Positions 1-7,950 of a stretch of 32,907 bases of DNA are shown here, in pieces. Source of the stretch: Chlamydiales bacterium (GTDB lineage Bacteria; Chlamydiota; Chlamydiia; Chlamydiales; Criblamydiaceae); NCBI GenBank assembly GCA_024233575.1, contig JACKPN010000019.1:1-32907 (forward strand), in the 5' to 3' direction. Positions within the stretch are counted from its first letter, which is position 1. Each line of letters opens with the position of its first letter. Under the pieces are notes generated by a model, which had not been told where the DNA came from, made no database searches, and saw only the letters and a list, made by a program, of their open reading frames with translations. The position numbers were made by a program, and so were the translations under genes.

Positions 1-207
1 AATGGAGCAAATGTCCACGAACCACATCAGTCAGGTATAACTCCTCTCCATATCGCTGCACTCAATGGACACTTGGAGATCGTGGAGCTTTTGCTAATGC
101 ACAATGCCAATCCTAATAGTACTACAAACACTGGCGTGACAGCTCTCGACTTCGCAAAAGAGAAAAACCATCAGAAAATTGTCGCTGTACTATCAAATCT
201 GACATAG
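1..207 (+). CDS. Ankyrin-repeat protein, C-terminal fragment (cut by window edge)
   Basis: The open frame runs in from the left edge without a start and stops at TAG 205-207, giving 68 residues. It shows ankyrin consensus: a GITPLHIAALNGHLEIVELLL helix pair at about residues 12-32, followed by NANPNSTTNTGVTALDFAKE, the usual loop and start of the next repeat. Ankyrin repeats mediate protein-protein contacts. In amoeba-associated chlamydiae such proteins are often proposed as type III secreted effectors, but nothing here shows secretion. The last repeat ends close to the stop, so no extra C-terminal domain follows. The full size and N-terminal domains are unknown because they lie outside the window. 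It is separated from rnc by 101 bp in which I see no convincing hairpin terminator. Confidence 0.85.
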   Translation, partial: NGANVHEPHQSGITPLHIAALNGHLEIVELLLMHNANPNSTTNTGVTALDFAKEKNHQKIVAVLSNLT

Positions 208-308
208 CAAATTGTCAACACCTTCACACATATCCTCACCAGTCATTTACAACATAACCGTAAAATGCAACATATACGAAAATAGTCCTCTTCGATAAAC
301 TGATAGAC

Positions 309-1022
309 ATGACTATTTACGAAGATCTATCAAACTATTTTTACGAAATCGAAACCAAGCTCTGCTATTCTTTTAAAGATAAGAAAAATTTAACATTAGC
401 CTTCACCCACCGCTCGTTTGTCAATGAGTCGACAGAAGTGAACGAACATAACGAACGGCTGGAATTTTTGGGTGATTCCGTGCTAGGGCTAATCATCTCC
501 GATTATTTATATCGCTATCTACCAACAACCCCGGAAGGAGAACTCTCCACCTTGCGCTCCCGCCTTGTCGAAGCTAGCTCCTGCAGCGCCTATGTCAGCA
601 AGCTGGACGTTGAGCAATACCTTCTTCTAGGAAAAGGCGAGCGAATGAACGACGGACGAGGAAGGGGCTCGATCCTTGCCGACCTCTTTGAAGCGATCAT
701 TGGAGCCATCTACCTTGATGGCGGCTTGGAAGCTGCAAAAAGCTTTCTTTTTAAAAACTTCTCCACAGACATCGACGAAATCCTAAAAACACCCGTTAAC
801 AACTGGAAGGCGCTGCTGCAGGACTACTGCCAGAAGAACCATCAACAGACTCCTATCTATAAAGTGTTGGAAGAGAGCGGTCCCGACCACGACAAAACCT
901 TCACGATCGGCGTCTACATGGAAGAGCAACAACTAGGCACAGGGAGGGGCGCCTCAAAAAAAGAAGGACAGCAAGCAGCGGCAGAGGATGCCCTCAAACG
1001 GCTATCACCAGGGAACCACTAA
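309..1022 (+). CDS. rnc: Ribonuclease III
   Basis: Encodes a 237-residue RNase III that cleaves double-stranded RNA in rRNA precursor processing. The signature NERLEFLGDS is at residues 48-57, with the conserved acidic residues E49, E52 and D56. The second catalytic pair is D125 and E128 in the LADLFEAIIG segment. The C-terminal part (about 165-235) is a double-stranded RNA-binding domain, with GRGASKKEGQQAAAEDALK as its terminal helix. Length is close to that of typical bacterial RNase III (about 226 aa). The start has no strong Shine-Dalgarno. The gene overlaps radA by one base (TAATG), so the two are probably cotranscribed and coupled. The order rnc-radA-hemC is the one I recall from Chlamydia, which supports the taxonomic assignment. 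Confidence 0.97.
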   Translation: MTIYEDLSNYFYEIETKLCYSFKDKKNLTLAFTHRSFVNESTEVNEHNERLEFLGDSVLGLIISDYLYRYLPTTPEGELSTLRSRLVEASSCSAYVSKLDVEQYLLLGKGERMNDGRGRGSILADLFEAIIGAIYLDGGLEAAKSFLFKNFSTDIDEILKTPVNNWKALLQDYCQKNHQQTPIYKVLEESGPDHDKTFTIGVYMEEQQLGTGRGASKKEGQQAAAEDALKRLSPGNH

Positions 1023-2395
1023 TGGCGACGAAGCAGAAAAGCGTCTGGTATTGCGGCGAATGCGGGCATAAACAGCACAAATGGTCAGGGCAATGCCCTC
1101 AATGCGCACAATGGAATACTCTCCATGAAGAACTGGAGCTCCCCAAGTCATCCCGACGCTTCGAAGCGCAACAGACCGAACGCTCTAAACCGATTCGGAT
1201 TAAAGAGGTCTCCACTGATGAGACTCCCCGCTTCAAAACAAATGTCGAAGAATTCGACCGCCTGATCGGCGGCGGCATCGTTCCCGGAGCGCTGATGCTC
1301 GTCGGCGGCGACCCGGGCATCGGTAAATCGACCTTGATGCTTCAGCTCTCCAACACCCTCGCGAAACAAGGGCTCCTCGTTCTCTACATCAGCGGGGAGG
1401 AGTCCACAGAACAAACGACAATGCGGGCGCGGCGCTTAGGGATCGACAGCGACAACATCCTCCTGCTCGCCGAAACAAACTTTTCCGCAATCAAAGCTCA
1501 TGTCGACGCCCTCAATCCCGACGTCATGATTGTCGACTCGATCCAGATCGTCTACAAAGACGAAGTCACATCGGCACCGGGGTCGGTGTCGCAAGTACGT
1601 GAAACGACAACCGAGTTCATGCACCTTGCAAAAGGTCGCGGCATCTCCATTTTTCTTATCGGCCATGTCACCAAATCCGGAGAGATCGCGGGCCCGCGGG
1701 TCCTTGAACATCTCGTTGACACCGTCCTCTACTTCGAAGGCGACAAGCAGCAAAATTACCGGATGATCCGCGTTGTCAAAAACCGTTTCGGTCCGACAGA
1801 TGAAATCGCTGTGTTCCAAATGCAGCCGCGCGGTCTGGCACAAGTACCTAATCCTTCCAAGATTTTCCTCGAGGAACGTTCGAAAAATGTCATCGGTTCC
1901 GTCGTCGTCCCCACGCTGGAAGGATCGCGGACAATCCTGATTGAAACACAAGCTCTCGTCACCAAGACCGTCTTCCCAACACCATCGAGAAGAACGACAG
2001 GAATCGATAACAACCGCCTTTCACTGCTGCTTGCTGTTATGGAAAAGCGAATGGGCTACCCAATGTACAAATATGACGTGTTCGTCTCCATCGCCGGCGG
2101 CATGCGTGTTGCCGAACCGGGTGCCGACCTTGGCATCCTGCTTGCCATTGCTTCGTCGACAAAAAACCAACAGGTTGATCCGCAGTGCATCGTCATCGGT
2201 GAGGTCGGCCTGGCCGGAGAGGTGCGCAGCGTCACCAAGATGGAGAGCCGCATGAAAGAGGCGATCCAGATGGGTTTCTCCCGATGCATCCTCCCTAAAC
2301 GCAATGTGCGTGGTGTTTCGGAGGAATTACGCCAACAGATCCAACTCTGCGGAGTGGATTTTGTCGAGGAGGCTGCCAGTGCTTTTATCAACTAA
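1022..2395 (+). CDS. radA: DNA repair protein RadA (Sms)
   Basis: Encodes a 457-residue RadA, a RecA-like ATPase that promotes branch migration during recombination repair. A C4 zinc finger lies at the N terminus (C11, C14, C25, C28). Walker A GDPGIGKST is at 96-104, a Walker B-like VMIVDSIQ at about 168-175, and the RadA-specific KNRFG motif at 253-257. The C-terminal third is the Lon-protease-like domain that helps ring formation. All expected elements are intact and the length is normal for the family. Its start codon overlaps the rnc stop by one base. Its 3' end carries the ribosome-binding site of hemC (GAGGAGG, 2366-2372), so hemC translation begins inside radA. Confidence 0.97.
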   Translation: MATKQKSVWYCGECGHKQHKWSGQCPQCAQWNTLHEELELPKSSRRFEAQQTERSKPIRIKEVSTDETPRFKTNVEEFDRLIGGGIVPGALMLVGGDPGIGKSTLMLQLSNTLAKQGLLVLYISGEESTEQTTMRARRLGIDSDNILLLAETNFSAIKAHVDALNPDVMIVDSIQIVYKDEVTSAPGSVSQVRETTTEFMHLAKGRGISIFLIGHVTKSGEIAGPRVLEHLVDTVLYFEGDKQQNYRMIRVVKNRFGPTDEIAVFQMQPRGLAQVPNPSKIFLEERSKNVIGSVVVPTLEGSRTILIETQALVTKTVFPTPSRRTTGIDNNRLSLLLAVMEKRMGYPMYKYDVFVSIAGGMRVAEPGADLGILLAIASSTKNQQVDPQCIVIGEVGLAGEVRSVTKMESRMKEAIQMGFSRCILPKRNVRGVSEELRQQIQLCGVDFVEEAASAFIN

Positions 2396-3038
2396 AATCC
2401 CCGTTGCCGCACGCACATCGCCATTGTCGCGCAAGCAAGTAGAAGAGGTTCTTGCTGAACTGCGCCTTCATCATCCCAACGTAGATTTCGATGTCCACTA
2501 TATTTTCACAACCGGCGACCTAGATCAAAAAACTTCGCTGCGAACGATGGGAAAGAGTGATTTTTTCACTCGCGAGATCGACCAGCAGCTTTTACAAGGA
2601 AGAGCAAGAATTGCGATACACTCGGCAAAAGACCTTCCGGAGCCACTTCCCGAAGGACTCGCCGTTATCGCTGTTACCCGTGGACTTACTCCTGCCGATG
2701 CCTTAGTGCTGCGAGAGGGAGAGTCCCTACAGTCGCTGCAAAAGGGAGCGCGGATCGCTACCTCCTCAGAACGTCGCGAAGAAGCCGTCAGAAAAATGCG
2801 AAGCGACCTAACTTTTATCGACCTTCGCGGAACAATCGCACAACGCATCGAAAAACTGCATACGGGAGAAGCAGACGGCGCAGTCATCGCCGAAGCTGCG
2901 CTCATCCGTCTAGGACTGACGCACCTTAACCGCGTTATTATTCCGGGAGAAACCGTACCTGGCCAGGGCAAGCTGGCAATTGTCGCACGGCTAGACGACC
3001 CCCTAATCGCCGAATTATTCCAATGCCTCGATCGATGA
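2379..3038 (+). CDS. hemC: Porphobilinogen deaminase (hydroxymethylbilane synthase), short form lacking domain 3
   Basis: HemC joins four porphobilinogens into hydroxymethylbilane in heme synthesis. I place the start at GTG 2379, six bases after a strong GAGGAGG and overlapping radA by 17 nt; an ATG at 2304 is possible but would add 25 residues with no family counterpart. From GTG the protein has 219 residues. Family motifs are present: HSAKDLP at 82-88, with D85 matching the catalytic Asp84 of E. coli; SSERR at 129-133; DLRGTIAQRIEKL starting near 149; and GQGKLAI at about 195-201. It then stops, whereas typical enzymes (about 310 aa) continue with a third domain carrying the Cys that binds the dipyrromethane cofactor. 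From memory, Chlamydia HemC is also short (about 240 aa), so this may be lineage-wide rather than a local mutation. Confidence 0.88.
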   Translation: MLLSTKIPVAARTSPLSRKQVEEVLAELRLHHPNVDFDVHYIFTTGDLDQKTSLRTMGKSDFFTREIDQQLLQGRARIAIHSAKDLPEPLPEGLAVIAVTRGLTPADALVLREGESLQSLQKGARIATSSERREEAVRKMRSDLTFIDLRGTIAQRIEKLHTGEADGAVIAEAALIRLGLTHLNRVIIPGETVPGQGKLAIVARLDDPLIAELFQCLDR

Positions 3039-3673
3039 AACGCGTTCTTTACTTAGGCATCGACCCGCCTCGCTCCACCAACGACATCGAATACACACAC
3101 CATCCGTTGATCAAAATCATCCCCCGTGATCCCAGCTCTCCCGATATTCAACAAATGATTCAAAGAATAGAAGAATTCACCCACCTGATTGTAACCAGCA
3201 AAAATACCGTTCGCTGTTTAGCAACAATCACAGATTACCGCTTTCCCAACACACAAGTAATCGCAGTTGGCAAAGAAACTGCTGTTCTTCTCAAAAAAGA
3301 AGGATTCCCTCAAGCAAAAGCACCGGGAGAGGAAACCGCTGAAGGGATTCTCAAAATACTGTCAGCAGAAAACTTCTCAAATAGCCTTGTTCTATGGCCG
3401 CATTCCGCATTATCGCGATCCATTATTGCCAATTATCTGAAAGCAAGGTCAATTCCAACTGAAGCTCCAATCATTTACAATACTGTGCCCAATAAAGAAC
3501 TTAAACTTCGAGATGATCTTGATTCCTTTGATGCCCTATATTTCACAAGCCCATCCTGCGTGGATGCATTTATCCTACTTTACGGATCGTTGCCAAGAAG
3601 CACTAACATTGAATCTATCGGTCCTGTAACCTCTCGATATTTGCGCTCAAGCTTTCTGCTAAACAATAGCTAG
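3035..3673 (+). CDS. hemD: Uroporphyrinogen-III synthase family protein
   Basis: Encodes about 212 residues from ATG 3035, which overlaps the hemC stop as ATGA; an in-frame ATG at 3023 is an alternative. HemD-type features are two alternating alpha/beta halves with weak conservation: LIVTSKNTVRCL near residues 45-56; IAVGKETAVLLKKEGF near 71-86; a middle LVLWPHSALSRSIIANYL; and DALYFTSPSCVDAF followed by ESIGPVTSRYLR close to the end. The enzyme cyclises hydroxymethylbilane, the product of HemC, to uroporphyrinogen III, which fits its place directly after hemC. HemD proteins are poorly conserved in general, so the call rests on these motifs plus context. Length is slightly below the family norm (about 240-250 aa). 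A long hairpin repeat begins 163 bp downstream. Confidence 0.75.
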   Translation: MKRVLYLGIDPPRSTNDIEYTHHPLIKIIPRDPSSPDIQQMIQRIEEFTHLIVTSKNTVRCLATITDYRFPNTQVIAVGKETAVLLKKEGFPQAKAPGEETAEGILKILSAENFSNSLVLWPHSALSRSIIANYLKARSIPTEAPIIYNTVPNKELKLRDDLDSFDALYFTSPSCVDAFILLYGSLPRSTNIESIGPVTSRYLRSSFLLNNS

Positions 3674-3836
3674 CACCTAAAGTTGAGTAACAAAAAGTCC
3701 TACTGATTTGAAACGTACTCATTGCTATCAAAGAACAAGGGAAAAAATAGTTTGATACAGCAACTGCCAACGTCAGACAACATTTCCCGCTAAACACAGA
3801 AACGTTGAAGCGGTACTTCAATTTCCTTCACCATAA

Positions 3837-4002
3837 CTATACCGAAAAAGGTTCAAGAATCGGAATTTTGGCTTTGAGAAAGCGCCGCTATTGGAAGATT
3901 GTAAGTGCCTTAATATTCAAGAATATAAGGGCGCTTACGATCTTCCAATAGCGGTGGATTTCTCTTTGCCAAAAAACGATTCTTGAACCTTTTTCGGTAT
4001 AG
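3837..4002. repeat. Long MITE-like inverted repeat, family A (full-length copy)
   Basis: The 166 bp fold into one hairpin with arms of about 80 nt. The ends are CTATACCGAAAAAGGTTCAA and its exact reverse complement, and the match continues through the inner arms with a modest number of mismatches to a small AT-rich tip near 3912-3928. It has no coding capacity. Ends of the same type (TATACCGAAA...) recur at 10136, 10338 and 20560-20597, so this is a dispersed family in the genome. I see no clear target-site duplication. It could also terminate transcription from hemD. Confidence 0.85.
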
Positions 4003-4033
4003 CCATCTTTAAAAAATGTTAATATTTACTTTA

Positions 4034-4061
4034 TTTTACGTTAATAAAGATTCCTTATAAT
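4034..4061 (+). promoter_or_regulatory. Candidate sigma-70-type promoter for the 4088 gene
   Basis: A perfect -10 hexamer TATAAT at 4056-4061 follows a weak -35 (TTTTAC, 4034-4039) with a 16-bp spacer. It lies 26 bp before the start codon, which is preceded by AAGGAG at 4075-4080. The region is very AT-rich, so chance matches are likely. Confidence 0.35.
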
Positions 4062-4087
4062 TATGATAAATAAAAAGGAGTTTTATT

Positions 4088-4828
4088 ATGTTCGGAATTT
4101 CAAGCGGATTAAAAAACGTATATAACATTTTCCAGAGTCCTATAAAAAATAACAGTGAATATCAAGCAAAAGTTCATGTTTGGAAAACAGATTGGGACAC
4201 TTCACGCTGCGGACACTGCTCTATTACAGTGAGCAAAACAGACAGGTTAGGTACTACAAAATCAAACCATTTAGGCTTTTGGCCAAAACACCAAGGTTTA
4301 GCTAACCCTTTTACCCTCCCATTTCCTCTACCGGCAAAAGTGGTACATAAATTAGAGGAAGACTGCGACCACGAAGGGGACGTTGACAACTCTGGAACAG
4401 TGACGCCGTTATCTCCTGATATCACATATACTGTTTCTCTTAACAAAGAGCAATACCAAGCGATGAAATCAAAAATATGCTCAGAAAAAGAAAAAATCCG
4501 CGATGGCGCAATAACATACTCGCTTTTTTCGCGATGCAACTTTCTTGCAATCGCCAAGCTAATGTCAAAACCGACATTCTATCAGAATTTCTCTGCAAAT
4601 CAATTTTGCGGATCGACAATGGAAAACTTCCATTTTGAAGATACATTGAGTTCGATAAAGAATATTCATCTCGAAAACTGCACAACAGAAGTTGCGAAAA
4701 TTCTAAGAGAAGGCAATATTGATATCGCAGAAAGCGAAACTCTTCCCTGGGGCATTACTCCTGCAGAGCTGGGAAAACAGCTGGTGAAAAAAACCGAGAA
4801 AGTCTTTGTTCAAAACTTTTCAAGCTGA
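4088..4828 (+). CDS. Uncharacterised protein with His...Cys signature, paralogue of the convergent neighbour
   Basis: Encodes 246 residues; the start is supported by AAGGAG eight bases upstream. I do not recognise a named family. It is clearly related to the protein encoded at 4810-5412. Shared blocks are an N-terminal W(D)T...GH segment (DTSRCGHCSITV at 38-48, H43); an SxxKP segment; an NC segment (ENCTTEVAKIL, C198); and a C-terminal PWGITPAELGKQL at 220-232. A conserved His near the N terminus and a Cys near the C terminus, each at a strand or helix start, is the order seen in circularly permuted NlpC/P60 (YiiX/LRAT-like) hydrolases. That assignment is inference. No signal peptide or membrane segment is visible. 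Base composition is AT-richer than the rnc-hem block. Its last 19 bases overlap the end of the convergent gene. Confidence 0.75.
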   Translation: MFGISSGLKNVYNIFQSPIKNNSEYQAKVHVWKTDWDTSRCGHCSITVSKTDRLGTTKSNHLGFWPKHQGLANPFTLPFPLPAKVVHKLEEDCDHEGDVDNSGTVTPLSPDITYTVSLNKEQYQAMKSKICSEKEKIRDGAITYSLFSRCNFLAIAKLMSKPTFYQNFSANQFCGSTMENFHFEDTLSSIKNIHLENCTTEVAKILREGNIDIAESETLPWGITPAELGKQLVKKTEKVFVQNFSS

Positions 4829-5412
4829 TCGCCAAGATTAGAAGGCGATAATATCCAAGGCGACAAGTGACGTTTCGCAGTAATGCCTCCTGCATCAAGC
4901 GCATCGGCAACTGTTAATGCGCAGTGGGAGGCCTTCATCTCTTCCATCCCATTTATTGTATGGGAATCTGGAGCAATACTCTCCCCTGAAAATGGACATT
5001 CCGCTAACGATTGAAAAGCCATTGGTTTTGATAATTGTTTTCCAAGATGAAGAAGAGAGAGTCGAGGATGTATTTGATAAAGCCTTGTACTATTGGCAAT
5101 TTCTTTTTGAATCACATCAACCTGAGCAGCCATTCGGTTAAATTGATCTTCGGATAGAGGAAATGTGATATTTCTATCAGAAACTTTTCCTTCTAATCGA
5201 TTATCTTCGTCAACAGAAGAGCAGTTGACCCCTGGTGTAGGTAAAAATATCGTCAAAGGATTCACTAAATAAGGATTACTAGGACGAAGACTGAGATATT
5301 TGACCGGTTGTCCCTTTTCTCTTAGCTCCATTGAAACATGACCTACGCCGTGTTCTAGGCTAGTATCCCAAATTGCAACTCTTGTTTCATATTCTGAGCT
5401 AGGAAAACTCAC
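4810..5412 (-). CDS. Uncharacterised protein with His...Cys signature, paralogue of the 4088 gene
   Basis: Encodes 200 residues from a GTG start at 5412, preceded by GGAGGGG. It mirrors its plus-strand neighbour: AIWDTSLEHGVGHVSMEL (14-31, H25), a KQLSKPMAFQSL segment near 125-136, SHCALTVADAL with C164, and the ending PWILSPSNLGDQL at 185-197. The conserved His and Cys would be the candidate catalytic pair if the permuted papain-like interpretation holds. It is shorter than its paralogue mainly at the N terminus and in the middle. The two genes converge and share 19 bp at their stops, which could reflect an inverted duplication. No signal peptide is seen. Function unknown; a secreted effector or a cytosolic hydrolase are both possible. 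Confidence 0.75.
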   Translation of the reverse strand: MSFPSSEYETRVAIWDTSLEHGVGHVSMELREKGQPVKYLSLRPSNPYLVNPLTIFLPTPGVNCSSVDEDNRLEGKVSDRNITFPLSEDQFNRMAAQVDVIQKEIANSTRLYQIHPRLSLLHLGKQLSKPMAFQSLAECPFSGESIAPDSHTINGMEEMKASHCALTVADALDAGGITAKRHLSPWILSPSNLGDQLEKF

Positions 5413-5690
5413 ATCCCCTCCAATTACAACAAAACCTATATTAAATGAAATACGAAATTAATATAAATGAAAATAATTTATATATAATACAACAAACTAA
5501 TGTTTTATATAAAAAGCATCACATTATCAATCTCGCATTAAAAACATTTTTTTAAAGCGTTCCTAGCTTAAAAAAAACTATGAACAAGGAAGAAAAATGA
5601 TCGAATTTATTCAACAACAAAGCAAAATAAGTTAAATTTTCTTACTTTTCCAACGTTGCGCGATAAAATCCGTTATGCGACAATGTCTTC
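5413..5690. other. AT-rich divergent intergenic region (278 bp)
   Basis: This stretch separates the minus-strand gene ending at 5412 from the plus-strand gene at 5691, so it should contain divergent promoters. It is very AT-rich with several TATA-like strings, and no single promoter stands out. I see no RNA gene. Confidence 0.5.
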
Positions 5691-6371
5691 ATGTCAATGC
5701 ATTTTACTACAGAAAAAGAACACCGTGATGCTTTCAATAGGGAAGGCGCCGTCGAATTTTTTGAGATCATCCCACCTGCGCAAGCGCAATATCTCTCCAA
5801 TGAGATCGATACCGTGCTCTCACATCGACTCAAGGTCTCACACAGACAGCTCGAGCTTCAGCGCGCTGACTCGCTATTCCTGCATGGACACGACCTATGG
5901 CGCGCCAGCGATTCAGTGCGCAAGTTTGTTTGCAACCGAATTTTCGCTTCAATCGCCTTTGAACTTGTAAACATCAAACCGATCCGTATCGGCTACGATC
6001 AGCTGCTGCTTGGCGGCAGCTACCTACGTCAAGAGACCACCGTTCAAGAGTTCTCCTCAATCCAGCATATCCTTTGTGGACTGGTCATATGCCTTAATGA
6101 CGGTGAAGAAAGGGATCCTGAAACGGAAGAACGCTATAGCATCTTTCCGCAACATGCCGGCAATGCCTGCTTCTTTCGCGCCAACCACCCCATTGATTTC
6201 AGCGCATTGACACGTTGCAAAGAACAGCGGTTTCTGATGATCACTTATACCGGAGCAAAAGCCGTGTATGCTAGAAACGAAAACGACCAGCATACCGCAT
6301 CATTAAAAAAAGAAGGCTACAACTTCGGCGACCGCCTTAACGACAAACTTCATCCGATTGTATACAAATGA
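5691..6371 (+). CDS. Phytanoyl-CoA dioxygenase-like (PhyH/cupin-fold) chlamydial protein
   Basis: Encodes 226 residues. The opening, with a FNREGAVEFFEIIPPAQAQY segment at about 15-34, resembles the start of PhyH-type Fe(II)/2-oxoglutarate dioxygenases, where an N-terminal helix region precedes the double-stranded beta-helix. A clear HxD...H iron-binding triad is not evident (HGHDLW at about 65-70 is the best candidate), so enzymatic activity is doubtful and the assignment is by resemblance only. No signal peptide. No Shine-Dalgarno is visible; a second in-frame ATG lies at 5697. The stop overlaps the next start as ATGA (6368-6371), linking it to the secreted protein and to the lipoate ligase in one translational unit. 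Confidence 0.7.
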   Translation: MSMHFTTEKEHRDAFNREGAVEFFEIIPPAQAQYLSNEIDTVLSHRLKVSHRQLELQRADSLFLHGHDLWRASDSVRKFVCNRIFASIAFELVNIKPIRIGYDQLLLGGSYLRQETTVQEFSSIQHILCGLVICLNDGEERDPETEERYSIFPQHAGNACFFRANHPIDFSALTRCKEQRFLMITYTGAKAVYARNENDQHTASLKKEGYNFGDRLNDKLHPIVYK

Positions 6372-7195
6372 GAACGCTTTTCATTGTCCTGACATGCTTA
6401 TCGGCATGCGCCCTGCATGCTGAACGTCTGCAATACCTGCCCAATACACCGACAACGATGGAACATCAGATCAGGATGTCGCTTGATCAATCGCTGCCGA
6501 ATCTAAACCTCCACCTTGAAGCAACACAGACATTGACCATGGAAGCAACGATCATCGGAGAGCAATCGGATATGCCGATCTTGCAACCTCCGCTTGAGAT
6601 GCGTGTATCTATCAAAGATTATGATGCTGCCCTCACCGTCGACGATCACACCATGACGTTCTCCACGAAAAACCCGCAAACGTCGATCTACCTTGCCGAG
6701 ATCAAAGAACTGCGGGACAAGCCGTTCACACTAACCTTCAATGCTGAAGGCAAGCTCATCAATAGCTCAGATACACTAAAGGCGTTGATGAAAGAACTTC
6801 CCCTCATAGGGAAAATGCAAACCGGAGATCTCGTCAAAAATTTGACAGTCTTCCTATTTCCTCTCGCAGGTAAAGATTTAGAAGTCGGAAAAACCTATAC
6901 CGTAGAAGGTGTTGACTACACTATCACGAACGTAAACGACCAAGACATCACGGCCTCTGTCGAAAGGCAACAATCTCCGCAAGAGATTTCGCTACTCATC
7001 CCTCCAACACTGCCTGTCGAAAAAAACGGTAAAGAATCGATCACACTATCAAGTTATATGCAGGGCACCGTAACCTGGAACAGAAACAACAGCCTCGTTC
7101 ATCACTTCCAGACAACATCGCAATACAAGGGCGAGCTAGCCCTTGGCGAGTGGAGCTGGCCAGTCACCTTTACAATCATCCATACACTGCCATGA
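6368..7195 (+). CDS. Secreted protein of unknown function
   Basis: Encodes 275 residues with a Sec signal peptide: MRTLFIVLTCLSACALHAE, with likely cleavage after the AxA-like ALHA near residue 18. The remainder is rich in alternating hydrophobic/polar stretches typical of beta structure and has few cysteines. A segment LVKNLTVFLFPLAGKDLEVG near 155-175 suggests an extracytoplasmic domain of the kind seen in DUF6263-like proteins, but I do not recognise the family firmly. It is coupled to both neighbours by ATGA overlaps (6368 and 7192). Likely periplasmic or outer-membrane associated. Confidence 0.75.
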   Translation: MRTLFIVLTCLSACALHAERLQYLPNTPTTMEHQIRMSLDQSLPNLNLHLEATQTLTMEATIIGEQSDMPILQPPLEMRVSIKDYDAALTVDDHTMTFSTKNPQTSIYLAEIKELRDKPFTLTFNAEGKLINSSDTLKALMKELPLIGKMQTGDLVKNLTVFLFPLAGKDLEVGKTYTVEGVDYTITNVNDQDITASVERQQSPQEISLLIPPTLPVEKNGKESITLSSYMQGTVTWNRNNSLVHHFQTTSQYKGELALGEWSWPVTFTIIHTLP

Positions 7196-7899
7196 CATGG
7201 AAACTGATCGACACAGGAACCAACAGCGCTGAAGAGAATATGCGCACCGATGCGGAACTACTTGAAAGCATCGACAAGGCGCCAATTCTTCATCTGTACG
7301 ACTGGGTTGGGCCTTCCGCAACCTATGGCTACTTCACCAAACCGGAAAACTACTTGAATCTGGAAGCTGTCAGCAAAGCGGGCATCACCCTTGCCCGCCG
7401 CCCTACAGGCGGAGGGATCATCTTCCACACGTACGATCTCGCCTTCTCAATCATCATTCCCGGGTCGCATCCTGCCTACTCTACCAATACCCTGCAAAAC
7501 TACTATTTCGTGAATCAGATGGTGATCGATGTCATCCGACGCTTCAACAATACTCTCGCTCCACAGCTTCTTCCCGAAGAATCTCTTCCAAAAGACATCA
7601 CATGTGCAAATTTCTGTATGGCAAAGCCTACCCAATATGATGTCATGATCGAAGGAAAAAAAATCGGCGGCGCAGCGCAGCGGCGTACCAAGCGCGGCTT
7701 TCTGCACCAAGGATCGATCTCATTGTCGCCCCCTGAACCAAAATGTAAAGATTATTTTTTAAATCCTACCGTCTATGACGCCATGATGGTTAACACTCAC
7801 CCCCTGCTGAAAGAACCCTATTCTCCAGCAAGCGTCCATCTAGCAAGGGAAGAATTAAAAAAACTTTTTAGATCATCTATTTGCAACCTTTCTTTATAA
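7192..7899 (+). CDS. lplA: Lipoate-protein ligase A family protein
   Basis: The start ATG 7192 overlaps the upstream stop as ATGA and gives 235 residues; an upstream ATG at 7150 would add 14 residues lying in the previous gene. The BPL/LplA fold is recognisable: GPSATYGYF (40-48), the lipoate-binding loop RRPTGGGIIFHTYDLAFSII (69-88), and GKKIGGAAQRRTKRGFLHQG (155-174), in which K157 is the likely catalytic lysine. The family attaches lipoate, via lipoyl-AMP, to a lysine on GcvH or on E2 subunits. It lacks the separate C-terminal accessory domain of E. coli LplA, like many short LplA/LipM-type enzymes, so LipM-like octanoyl transfer cannot be excluded. The gcvH gene at 17029 is an obvious substrate candidate. 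Confidence 0.9.
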   Translation: MTWKLIDTGTNSAEENMRTDAELLESIDKAPILHLYDWVGPSATYGYFTKPENYLNLEAVSKAGITLARRPTGGGIIFHTYDLAFSIIIPGSHPAYSTNTLQNYYFVNQMVIDVIRRFNNTLAPQLLPEESLPKDITCANFCMAKPTQYDVMIEGKKIGGAAQRRTKRGFLHQGSISLSPPEPKCKDYFLNPTVYDAMMVNTHPLLKEPYSPASVHLAREELKKLFRSSICNLSL

Positions 7900-7950
7900 G
7901 AAATTAACACTTTTTCTTTATTATTTTGTACAAACTATTGGACGATATAG

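Larger units (their letters stand above)
3674..4087. other. Intergenic region of 414 bp between hemD and the 4088 gene
   Basis: No gene is supported here. Positions 3674-3836 show nothing recognisable. Positions 3837-4002 are a near-complete inverted repeat, described separately. Positions 4003-4087 are very AT-rich and carry a promoter-like pair and a good Shine-Dalgarno for the gene at 4088. Confidence 0.7.

Noticed and set aside
1436..1951. Long open frame opposite radA (171 codons, minus strand)
   Set aside because: It is a shadow of the radA coding sequence. It has no family features and lies wholly within a certain gene.
2304..2378. Longer start for hemC at ATG 2304
   Set aside because: The extra 25 residues lie inside radA and match nothing in HemC, while GTG 2379 has an ideal GAGGAGG six bases upstream.
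5597..5635. Tiny frame of 12 codons after an AAGGAAG
   Set aside because: Too short and unconserved to support; it lies in an AT-rich gap where such matches are expected.
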